From positions 1 through 7,100 of the forward strand of contig CANKGM010000106.1 in NCBI GenBank assembly GCA_947481355.1: a DNA stretch of 7,100 bases, read 5' to 3'. The stretch is from Chitinophagaceae bacterium (GTDB taxonomy: Bacteria; Bacteroidota; Bacteroidia; Chitinophagales; Chitinophagaceae). This document shows positions 1 through 5,624 of the stretch, in pieces (the first letter of the stretch is position 1; the number at the start of each line of letters is the position of its first letter). The notes beneath the pieces are model-generated. The model did not search any database and was not told the origin of the DNA. It saw nothing but the letters and a program-made list of their open reading frames with translations. The position numbers and the translations under genes are program-made.

Positions 1-858
1 CCAGCACAACTTGTTGGATGTAAAGAGATCGTTTTGTGTACACCACCATCAAAAGATGGAACTATTCACCCCGCCATTTTATACGCAGCAAAATTAGTAG
101 GCATAACGGAGATTCATCTTTGTGGAGGTGCTCAAGCGATTGCTGCTATGGCATATGGTACTAGATCACTTTCTAAAGTAGATAAAATTTTTGGTCCAGG
201 AAATCAATATGTAACTACTGCAAAGCAATTAGTGCAAATGGATGGAATTGCGATTGATATGCCTGCTGGTCCGAGCGAGGTATGTGTATTGGCAGATTCA
301 ACGGCTAATCCGGATTTTGTTGCAGCTGATTTGTTATCTCAAGCGGAGCATGGTCCAGACTCACAGGTTATTTTAGTCAGCAACTCTAACGTAATCATTG
401 ACAAAACACTTGAGTCGATTAATCGCCAGCTTGAATTATTAGAGCGAAAGGATATTGCTATCGAAGCCTTAGCACATAGTCGTGCTATTCTTGTTAAGGA
501 TATTAAAGATGGCCTTGAAGTAGTAAATGCCTATGCATCTGAGCATCTTATTATTGCTTGTGATGATGCACAAGACTTAGCTGACCAGGTTGAACATGCA
601 GGCTCTGTTTTTCTTGGTCATTATACACCTGAGAGCGCAGGCGATTATGCCAGTGGAACAAATCATACGCTTCCAACGAATGGGTATGCTAGAGCTTATA
701 GTGGAGTTAGTTGTGATAGTTTTGTTCGGAAGGTTACTTTTCAACACATTACTGAAGATGGAATTAAGCAACTCGGTAAGACAATCATAGCCATGGCAGA
801 AGCAGAAGGGTTGGATGCACATGCAAATGCTGTAAAGATTCGCATCAATAAACAATAA
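1..858 (+). CDS. hisD: Histidinol dehydrogenase, 3' part (5' end outside window)
   Basis: HisD carries out the last two steps of histidine synthesis in the cytoplasm: zinc-dependent, NAD-linked oxidation of L-histidinol to L-histidine via histidinaldehyde. The frame is open from base 1, so 285 codons are visible and the N-terminus is missing. An in-frame TTG at 34 is only an internal Leu codon, not a start. All key residues known from E. coli HisD are present: zinc ligands Gln and His in SQAEHG (codons at 340 and 349), the catalytic Glu-His pair in ASEHL (541-546), zinc ligand Asp in SAGDYASG (643) and zinc ligand His in LDAHANA (820). Their spacing matches E. coli numbering 259, 262, 326/327, 360 and 419 without gaps, so about 145 residues are missing upstream. 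The stop is TAA, and hisC starts 12 bp later, so the two are surely co-transcribed. hisG would be the expected upstream neighbour (inference). Confidence 0.97.
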   Translation, partial: PAQLVGCKEIVLCTPPSKDGTIHPAILYAAKLVGITEIHLCGGAQAIAAMAYGTRSLSKVDKIFGPGNQYVTTAKQLVQMDGIAIDMPAGPSEVCVLADSTANPDFVAADLLSQAEHGPDSQVILVSNSNVIIDKTLESINRQLELLERKDIAIEALAHSRAILVKDIKDGLEVVNAYASEHLIIACDDAQDLADQVEHAGSVFLGHYTPESAGDYASGTNHTLPTNGYARAYSGVSCDSFVRKVTFQHITEDGIKQLGKTIIAMAEAEGLDAHANAVKIRINKQ

Positions 859-870
859 GAACTAGTAGAC

Positions 871-1920
871 ATGTTTAATCTTGATTCGATAGTAAGAAAA
901 AATATAAAATTGCTTAAGCCATACTCTACGGCACGAGATGAATTTAAGGGTGAGGCTAGCATATTTCTTGATGCTAACGAGAACTCCATTGGTTCTCCTA
1001 CACTTAAATGGTACAATAGATATCCTGATCCTTTTCAATTGAAAGTGAAAGAAAAAATATCTGGCATCAAACAGGTTCCCGTTGAAAATATATTCATTGG
1101 TCATGGTAGCGATGAAGCCATTGATGTTATATACCGTTGTTTTTGTGAGCCTGGAGAGGATCAAGTCATAATTTGTCCCCCTACATATGGCATGTATGAA
1201 GTTTCCGCAAACATCAATAATGTGAATTTGAAACGGGTTCCGTTGACGAAAGAGTTTCAATTGGACTTACCTGCTTTGGAAGAAGCTATTGAACTCAATA
1301 CTAAAATCATCTGGATTTGTTCACCGAATAATCCATCTGGAAATAGCTTGAACAGAGCTGATATAGAGATGGTGCTTAATAATTTTGATGGTATTGTAGT
1401 CATTGATGAAGCGTATATAAATTTTTCAAGGCAGCGTTCATTTGTTTCGGATTTAAAAGAGTATCCTAATCTCATTGTTATGCAGACCTTGAGTAAGGCA
1501 TGGGGCTTGGCTGCATTGCGACTAGGCATGGCATTTGCTTCTACCGAAATTGTAGGGTATATGAATAAGGTTAAGCCTCCTTATAATATTAGTCAGCCTG
1601 TTCAAACATTGGCGTTAGAGGCCTTAGATGAAATTGGACAGGTGAATGATATGATTATTTTTTTAGTGGAAGCAAGAAAGCAGTTAGAGCTTGACTTAGT
1701 GGATTTAGATCAAGTACAAAAAGTATATCCTTCTGATGCCAACTTCTTGTTAGTTCAGTTTAGTGATGCTAAAAAAATGTATCATCATTTATTGAGCTTA
1801 GGCATAGTAGCAAGAGACCGAAGCAATGTATTGCTTTGTGAGGAATGCTTGCGCATTACAGTGGGAACGGAAAAGGAGAATGAGTCGTTGCTTTCTGCTA
1901 TTTCAACTTGTCCTAAATAA
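871..1920 (+). CDS. hisC: Histidinol-phosphate aminotransferase
   Basis: HisC is a cytoplasmic, PLP-dependent class I/II (fold type I) aminotransferase. It converts imidazole-acetol phosphate plus glutamate to L-histidinol phosphate and 2-oxoglutarate. The 349-residue length is normal for the family (E. coli about 356). Visible motifs in order are the N-terminal LDANEN segment with a following YPDP, SPNNPSGN (151-158), DEAY (Asp179 and Tyr182, contacting PLP), SKAWGLAALRLG with the Schiff-base Lys209, and LRITVGT with Arg328, which binds the substrate carboxylate/phosphate side. The ATG at 871 gives the expected N-terminus. There is no Shine-Dalgarno site, as is usual in Bacteroidota. The gene lies 12 bp after hisD and 47 bp before hisB. 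HisC-type enzymes can also transaminate aromatic amino acids, but the operon position settles the main role. Confidence 0.97.
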   Translation: MFNLDSIVRKNIKLLKPYSTARDEFKGEASIFLDANENSIGSPTLKWYNRYPDPFQLKVKEKISGIKQVPVENIFIGHGSDEAIDVIYRCFCEPGEDQVIICPPTYGMYEVSANINNVNLKRVPLTKEFQLDLPALEEAIELNTKIIWICSPNNPSGNSLNRADIEMVLNNFDGIVVIDEAYINFSRQRSFVSDLKEYPNLIVMQTLSKAWGLAALRLGMAFASTEIVGYMNKVKPPYNISQPVQTLALEALDEIGQVNDMIIFLVEARKQLELDLVDLDQVQKVYPSDANFLLVQFSDAKKMYHHLLSLGIVARDRSNVLLCEECLRITVGTEKENESLLSAISTCPK

Positions 1921-1967
1921 CGTCAAGAGAAAATTAAAATCAGCATAATAAATCGAAATTAGAAAGA

Positions 1968-3107
1968 ATGAAAAAAGTATTGTTTATTGACAGAGATGGA
2001 ACGCTTATATATGAAGCCCCGCCAACATTTCAGATTGATAGTTTTGCAAAGTTGAAATTTTATCCTGGGGTATTTCAATATCTAACACGAATTGTCAAAG
2101 AATTTGATTTCGAAATAGCGATGGTGACCAATCAAGATGGATTAGGGTTGCCCATGTTTCCTTATGCTGATTTTCAACCAGTACATGATTTGATTGTTGA
2201 TACATTTAAAGGGGAGGGCATTGACTTTCATGAAGTATACATCGATCCAAGTTTACCAGAAGATAATTCTCCAAATCGTAAACCTGGAGTAGGGATGTTG
2301 GGTAAATATTTAAATAATCCGAACTATGACCTTGCTGGTTCATTTGTTATTGGTGATCGAGTAACGGATATTGAATTGGCTAAGAATCTTGGGGCTGGCT
2401 GTATTTGGTTGAATAATAATGAAGGTGTTGGGTATGTTGATGTGAATACGCTTAATCCGGAGACAAGAAAATACCTTTCATTGGAAACAACCAGTTGGGA
2501 AGAGATCTTTCATTTTTTAAAGAATGGCCTTCGAAAAGTAGTTCATGCTAGGCATACCAATGAAACTAAGATCGATATTGAATTGAATGTAGACGGCAAA
2601 GGTAAGTCTGATATTAGCACTGGACTTGGGTTCTTTGATCATATGTTGGAACAGATTGCAAAACATGGCAATATGGATCTATCGATTAAAGTCAAAGGCG
2701 ATTTACATATCGATGAGCACCACACTATTGAAGATACTGGCATTGCATTGGGTGAAGCTATGGCATTAGCATTATCTGATAAACGAGGAATGGAGCGTTA
2801 TGGGTTTGCATTACCGATGGATGATGCAGAGGCAAAGGTGCTTATTGATTTTGGGGGTAGAAATTGGATTGTTTGGGATGTAGAATTGAATCGAGAAAAA
2901 GTTGGAGACATGCCGACCGAAATGGTGTATCATTTTTTTAAATCGTTTTCCGATGCTTCAAAAACCAATATAAATATCACTTGCAAGGGCGATAATGAAC
3001 ATCATAAAATAGAAGCCATATTCAAAGCCTTCGCCAAGGCAATTCGAATGGCCGTCAAAAAAGACCCATTTAATGATTCATTACCCACAACAAAAGGAAT
3101 ACTCTAA
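1968..3107 (+). CDS. hisB: Bifunctional histidinol-phosphatase / imidazoleglycerol-phosphate dehydratase
   Basis: This fused enzyme carries two steps of histidine synthesis. Residues 1 to about 170 are a HAD phosphatase: DRDGT with nucleophile Asp8 and acid/base Asp10, Thr54 in MVTNQDG, Lys105 in RKPG, and Asp130/Asp134 in IGDRVTD. From about Arg189 to the end is the IGP dehydratase, with GFFDHMLEQ and two metal-binding motifs, DEHHTIED (His251, His252, Glu255) and NEHHKIEA (His345, His346, Glu349). At 379 residues it is slightly longer than E. coli HisB (about 355). The loop that binds a structural zinc in E. coli (Cys93, His95, Cys101, Cys103, from memory) reads IDPSLPEDNSPNRKP here, with Asp93, Ser95, Ser101 and Asn103, so that zinc site is absent. 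The DPS.PEDN...RKP form looks like the Bacteroidota version. The ATG at 1968 starts directly at the conserved KKVLFIDRDGT. The gene ends in TAA just before a terminator, so it is the last gene of this transcript. Confidence 0.97.
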   Translation: MKKVLFIDRDGTLIYEAPPTFQIDSFAKLKFYPGVFQYLTRIVKEFDFEIAMVTNQDGLGLPMFPYADFQPVHDLIVDTFKGEGIDFHEVYIDPSLPEDNSPNRKPGVGMLGKYLNNPNYDLAGSFVIGDRVTDIELAKNLGAGCIWLNNNEGVGYVDVNTLNPETRKYLSLETTSWEEIFHFLKNGLRKVVHARHTNETKIDIELNVDGKGKSDISTGLGFFDHMLEQIAKHGNMDLSIKVKGDLHIDEHHTIEDTGIALGEAMALALSDKRGMERYGFALPMDDAEAKVLIDFGGRNWIVWDVELNREKVGDMPTEMVYHFFKSFSDASKTNINITCKGDNEHHKIEAIFKAFAKAIRMAVKKDPFNDSLPTTKGIL

Positions 3108-3108
3108 T

Positions 3109-3139
3109 AAAAAAACCCAGTGAAATCACTGGGTTTTTT
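3109..3139 (+). terminator. Rho-independent terminator after hisB
   Basis: A perfect stem, CCCAGTG (3116-3122) with CACTGGG (3127-3133), has a 4-base AAAT loop and is followed by six T (3134-3139). It begins within 10 bp of the hisB stop and closes the his transcript. Seven A precede the stem (3109-3115), so on the other strand the same hairpin is followed by seven T. It could therefore also stop transcripts coming leftward from the convergent cystathionine beta-synthase gene (inference). Confidence 0.93.
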
Positions 3140-3180
3140 GCTAAAGCCTTTAAAATGGTTATAATCTGGTTACACTTTTC

Positions 3181-3452
3181 GGTTTAATGGTTTTGGATGT
3201 TGGATTGTTGGCTTTAGGATTGTTGGATTTGCTTTAGGATTGGATTAGGTTTTGGATTTTTAGGATGGGTTGGATCGAATCTTTTTAGTTGGTTTAATTA
3301 GGTTGGATTGGATTAGGGTTTGGTTTTTGGGTTGGGTTGGATTTGGTAGGATTAGTTTTCAAGGGTGTCGGATTAAAAACGGGTTCAGGAATAAGGCGTT
3401 GTTTTTTGGGTTTTTAGGATTTTGTTTTTGGTTTCTAGGATATTGTTTTTCG
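3181..3452 (+). repeat. G/T-rich low-complexity tract of degenerate GGATT-type repeats
   Basis: On the + strand this tract is built almost only of T, G and A. By hand count, 3181-3360 holds about 61 G but only 5 C. GGAT occurs about 16 times, mostly as TTGGATT, TTAGGATT or TTTAGGATT. Exact copies of GCTTTAGGATTG lie at 3211-3222 and 3231-3242. Runs of GG and GGG are dense around 3305-3350. The composition differs sharply from the flanking genes. An open frame at 3270-3461 (+) crosses it, but it lacks an ATG and encodes a low-complexity Phe/Gly/Trp-rich string, so I do not call it a gene. The tract is probably a decayed tandem repeat expanded by slippage; its function is unknown. It sits between the his terminator and the convergent CBS-family gene. 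Confidence 0.75.
3409..3450 (+). repeat. 21-bp tandem duplication, two copies
   Basis: Bases 3409-3429 and 3430-3450 are adjacent 21-bp units with the pattern GGTTTYTAGGATWTTGTTTTT. They match at 19 of 21 positions (differences at unit positions 6 and 13). A weaker partial copy appears just upstream. It is the clearest repeat unit at the right end of the G/T-rich tract and suggests growth by local duplication. Confidence 0.7.
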
Positions 3453-3461
3453 CTTCGTTGA

Positions 3462-3676
3462 TGATACAAAGATATCGTGCCCCTATAACCCATACAAGAG
3501 CATTATCACCCTTTTATTGGTCTGCAAGAATTACTCTGAATTGAGTGGAATTACGAATTAAACTATTCGTATTTATACGTGAGTGATGACATCATCAACT
3601 AGATTGATGAAGATACTATTCAATGAATTAATTCAATGAAACACTTGTCAATATTGGGTTACATCGACTTATGCCA
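3462..3676. other. Gene-free AT-rich spacer with small inverted and direct repeats
   Basis: No credible ORF or RNA gene is seen between the G/T-rich tract and the stop of the CBS-family gene. It holds an inverted repeat TACGAAT (3552-3558) / ATTCGTA (3565-3571) with a 6-base loop, a near-palindrome TGATGA-CA-TCATCA (3584-3597), and a 10-bp direct repeat ATTCAATGAA (3618-3627 and 3631-3640). None is followed by a T run on either strand, so none is a standard terminator. They could be protein-binding sites or chance. Confidence 0.4.
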
Positions 3677-5038
3677 TCATTTAGCTAATGCCTGTAGTAT
3701 GTCGTACTTGGTGACTATATGGATAGATCCTGTTTCATCTTTTGCTAAAACAGCTCCATTTTCTTTGTGTATTAATGCGCTAATTTTTTCAACTGGGGTA
3801 TGAAAATCAACTATTGGATATGCATTTTCAATTACATCCATTACACTTGACTCTTTTATTTCAGGATTAGAAAAAAGTTTTTGAAATAAACCGTTTTCAC
3901 TAATAGAGCCAATGATTTCATTTGATTGTATAACAGGAATATGTTCAATTTCATATTTGCGCATGAGGGCAACTGCATCAGAAACAGTATTATCTGGGCC
4001 AACACTAATTAACTTTTGTTTGCTGCCTCTTGATGAAAGAATATCTTTTAATGTTTTGACTTCTAAAAATCCTCTCTCCATCATCCATTGGTCATTATAT
4101 ATCTTACCAATGTATCTGCTTCCATGATCATGAAAGACACATACTACGACATCATCTTTTTTTAACTTATGTTTGAGTTGAAACAAACCTTGCAAACAAC
4201 TTCCTGAGCTATATCCACAAAACAATCCTTCTTCTTTCGCAATGCGCCTCGCCATGATGGCACCATCTTTATCAGTTACTTGTTCAAAATGATCAATGAC
4301 CGACATGTCGAAATTCTCTGGAACAAAATCTTCTCCAAAGCCTTCAGATATATAAGGATGCACCTCCGTCATATCAATCTCACCAGTTCTAAAGTATTTT
4401 GTCAACAATGAACCATAAACATCAATGGCCCATATTTGTATATTCGGATTTTTTTCTTTTAAGAATTTAGCGGTGCCTGTAACAGTTCCACCAGTACCAG
4501 CGGTACAAACAAGGTGAGTGATTTTGCCATCTGTTTGTTCCCAAATTTCTGGGCCAGTAGATTCATAATGTGCTAGTCTATTGGCTAGATTATCGTATTG
4601 ATTCGCATGAAATGAATTCGGAATTTCACGAGCCAGTCTTCTTGCAACGGAATAGTAACTGTTCGGATCTTCTGGTCCGACGTTGGTAGGACAAACAATG
4701 ACTTCAGCACCTACTGCTTTAAGAATATCAATTTTTTCTTTTGATTGCTTATCTGTTGTAGTAAATATGCATTTATATCCTTTTACTATGGCGGCTAAGG
4801 CTAGTCCCATTCCTGTATTGCCTGAAGTACATTCTATGATGGTTCCTCCTGGTTTCAATTTTCCTTCTTGTTCGGCTACTTCAATCATTTTAATCGCCAT
4901 ACGGTCTTTGATTGAATTACCGGGATTGAAATAATCAACTTTTGCCAATATCATGCCTGGCAGGTCTTGGGTAATTTTATTCAGTTTAATTAACGGAGTA
5001 TTTCCAATCGTTTCTAGGATGTTGTTTTTGATATTCAT
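3677..5038 (-). CDS. Cystathionine beta-synthase-type PLP enzyme with C-terminal CBS domain pair
   Basis: This is a fold type II PLP enzyme of the cysteine synthase/cystathionine beta-synthase family, probably condensing homocysteine with serine (or an activated serine) to cystathionine in the cytoplasm. Its 453 residues divide into a catalytic core (1 to about 325) and two CBS domains (about 336-390 and 397-451). Core motifs are NPGNSIKDR with PLP Lys44, the substrate loop TSGNTG (71-76), the PLP-phosphate loop GTGGT (181-185) and SSGS near 277-280. DHGSRYIGKIYNDQWM (304-319) is typical of CBS rather than CysK-type enzymes. The heme-binding N-terminal extension of animal CBS is absent. The CBS domains suggest allosteric control by an adenosyl ligand (family knowledge, ligand unknown). 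The ATG at 5038 gives the expected start ILETIGNTPLIKLN. The gene is convergent with hisB and divergent from the small ORF at 5212. A cysteine synthase role remains possible. Confidence 0.92.
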   Translation of the reverse strand: MNIKNNILETIGNTPLIKLNKITQDLPGMILAKVDYFNPGNSIKDRMAIKMIEVAEQEGKLKPGGTIIECTSGNTGMGLALAAIVKGYKCIFTTTDKQSKEKIDILKAVGAEVIVCPTNVGPEDPNSYYSVARRLAREIPNSFHANQYDNLANRLAHYESTGPEIWEQTDGKITHLVCTAGTGGTVTGTAKFLKEKNPNIQIWAIDVYGSLLTKYFRTGEIDMTEVHPYISEGFGEDFVPENFDMSVIDHFEQVTDKDGAIMARRIAKEEGLFCGYSSGSCLQGLFQLKHKLKKDDVVVCVFHDHGSRYIGKIYNDQWMMERGFLEVKTLKDILSSRGSKQKLISVGPDNTVSDAVALMRKYEIEHIPVIQSNEIIGSISENGLFQKLFSNPEIKESSVMDVIENAYPIVDFHTPVEKISALIHKENGAVLAKDETGSIHIVTKYDILQALAK

Positions 5039-5046
5039 ACGTAAGG

Positions 5047-5054
5047 CAAAAGTA
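5047..5054 (-). promoter_or_regulatory. Candidate -7 box for the CBS-family gene
   Basis: Read on the - strand this is TACTTTTG, an exact match to the Bacteroidota sigma-A -7 consensus TAnnTTTG. It ends 8 nt before the ATG at 5038, so the mRNA would have almost no leader. I see no clear TTTG -33 element at the expected 19-21 bp upstream, so the call rests on the -7 box and its position. Confidence 0.5.
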
Positions 5055-5100
5055 CTGTTTTACCGTTGTTTGATATACTAGCGTAGAAAAAAAGCCTTTA

Positions 5101-5108
5101 TATTTTTG
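5101..5108 (+). promoter_or_regulatory. Candidate -7 box for the small Pro/Glu-rich ORF
   Basis: TATTTTTG matches the Bacteroidota -7 consensus TAnnTTTG on the + strand. It would give a leader of roughly 100 nt before the ATG at 5212. The nearest upstream TTTG (5069-5072) is 28 bp away, longer than the usual 19-21, so this is weaker than a full promoter match. Confidence 0.35.
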
Positions 5109-5146
5109 TTAATGATTCAACTCATGTGTTTGGCATATGGATGTCA

Positions 5147-5179
5147 ATTATTTCGATGAAATAATCCTTCATATTGAAG
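5147..5179 (+). repeat. Two tandem small inverted repeats in the leader of the small ORF
   Basis: ATTATTTC (5147-5154) and GAAATAAT (5158-5165) form a perfect 8-bp inverted repeat around GAT. Two bases on, CTTCA (5167-5171) and TGAAG (5175-5179) form a 5-bp one around TAT. The T run needed for a terminator is lacking. As RNA they would be two short hairpins about 30 nt before the ATG at 5212; as DNA the first could be an operator between the divergent genes. Confidence 0.45.
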
Positions 5180-5211
5180 CAGATATCTAATTGAACTATT
5201 AACTATACACC

Positions 5212-5397
5212 ATGAAAAAGTCAGCTTCTACGATACTTCCACCAGAAGTATTGCCGCCTACCAAAATTCCAGAAACCAGTCCGCTGATTGACCCTGAAGA
5301 GCCACTTATTCCTGAGGAGAATCCTGATACTATACCCGAGGAAGATCCCTATGTGTCGCCTCCATATGAGATACCGCCTCCGGCTGAGGGACCTTAG
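5212..5397 (+). CDS. Small Pro/Glu-rich hypothetical protein (61 aa)
   Basis: I do not recognise a named family. The product has 18 Pro, 10 Glu and 3 Asp in 61 residues, with no Cys, Phe, Trp, Arg or His, so it should be acidic and disordered. After a short start (MKKSAS) come Pro-Pro pairs at 10-11 and 15-16, three PEE units (28-30, 34-36, 42-44) in a DPEEP/PEENPD/PEEDP pattern, then SPPYEIPPPAEGP at the C-terminus. There is no signal peptide or membrane segment. The ATG at 5212 has no Shine-Dalgarno site. Support for it being real is the strongly biased and regular composition, a candidate promoter at 5101 and a terminator at 5559 on the same strand. Short proteins ending in a similar YEIPxPxEGP pattern seem to me to recur in Bacteroidota (recollection, not checked). 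It might be an adaptor or spacer peptide; function unknown. Confidence 0.65.
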   Translation: MKKSASTILPPEVLPPTKIPETSPLIDPEEPLIPEENPDTIPEEDPYVSPPYEIPPPAEGP

Positions 5398-5558
5398 TAT
5401 CATGAGGACAATCACCTATTTCTATGATTAAAAGGTGAGTATAGGATTTATGATAGCTGTAGTTTTACATCAGTCGGCGAACGGAACTCAACTTTCGATG
5501 CCGGTAAGATTAAAGTAGACGTTTAAGTCTGTAAAAGGATTTAGTCACTACTGCATCG
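5398..5558 (+). other. Long non-coding 3' region of the small-ORF transcript, or separate small RNA
   Basis: About 160 bases separate the small ORF stop from the terminator, with no convincing gene. The longest + frame here is a 22-codon ORF (5450-5518) with no support. CGGAACT at 5482-5488 exactly repeats the first seven bases of the terminator stem and is followed by the same CAAC as the terminator loop. No known RNA family (tRNA, tmRNA, SRP RNA, RNase P RNA) is recognisable. It may be an untranslated tail of the small-ORF mRNA or hold an independent small RNA ending at the terminator. Confidence 0.35.
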
Positions 5559-5587
5559 CGGAACTGGTCAACACCAGTTCCGTTTTT
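5559..5587 (+). terminator. Strong rho-independent terminator
   Basis: A perfect 10-bp stem, CGGAACTGGT (5559-5568) with ACCAGTTCCG (5573-5582), has a CAAC loop and is followed by five T (5583-5587). No A run precedes the stem, so it acts on the + strand only. The only upstream + strand gene is the small ORF ending 161 bases earlier, so it most likely ends that transcript. The convergent amidase gene stops 38 bp to the right. Confidence 0.92.
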
Positions 5588-5624
5588 ATTTAATATAGTT
5601 CAACGAATAGGGGGGCAACATATT

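Noticed and set aside
862..1260. 132-codon - strand frame opposite hisC
   Set aside because: It lies wholly antisense to a clearly conserved hisC and has no recognisable motif; a shadow of the coding strand.
1921..1967. Possible internal promoter or break in the operon in the 47-bp hisC-hisB gap
   Set aside because: No TAnnTTTG box or terminator hairpin is seen; simple AT-rich spacer, so co-transcription is the plain reading.
3301..3350. Telomere-like GGATTAGGGTTTGG sequence
   Set aside because: The resemblance to TTTAGGG repeats is a by-product of the G/T-rich composition; units are irregular and the site is internal between bacterial genes.
3270..3461. 63-codon + frame through the G/T-rich tract, Phe/Gly/Trp-rich product
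   Set aside because: It has no ATG start, its product merely mirrors the low-complexity DNA, and there is no promoter or homology.
5221..5415. 64-codon - strand frame opposite the small Pro/Glu-rich ORF
   Set aside because: It is Arg/Trp/Ile-rich, as expected for the complement of Pro/Glu codons. The + frame has the regular composition and same-strand signals.
5450..5518. 22-codon + ORF (MIAVVLHQSANG...) between the small ORF and the terminator
   Set aside because: Too short, and no homology, promoter or biased composition supports it. It could be a gene remnant, but nothing shows that.
5588..5624. Possible tRNA-like or Rho-site sequence with a GGGGGG run after the terminator
   Set aside because: No cloverleaf or conserved T-arm bases can be drawn; it is a short spacer between two convergent ends.
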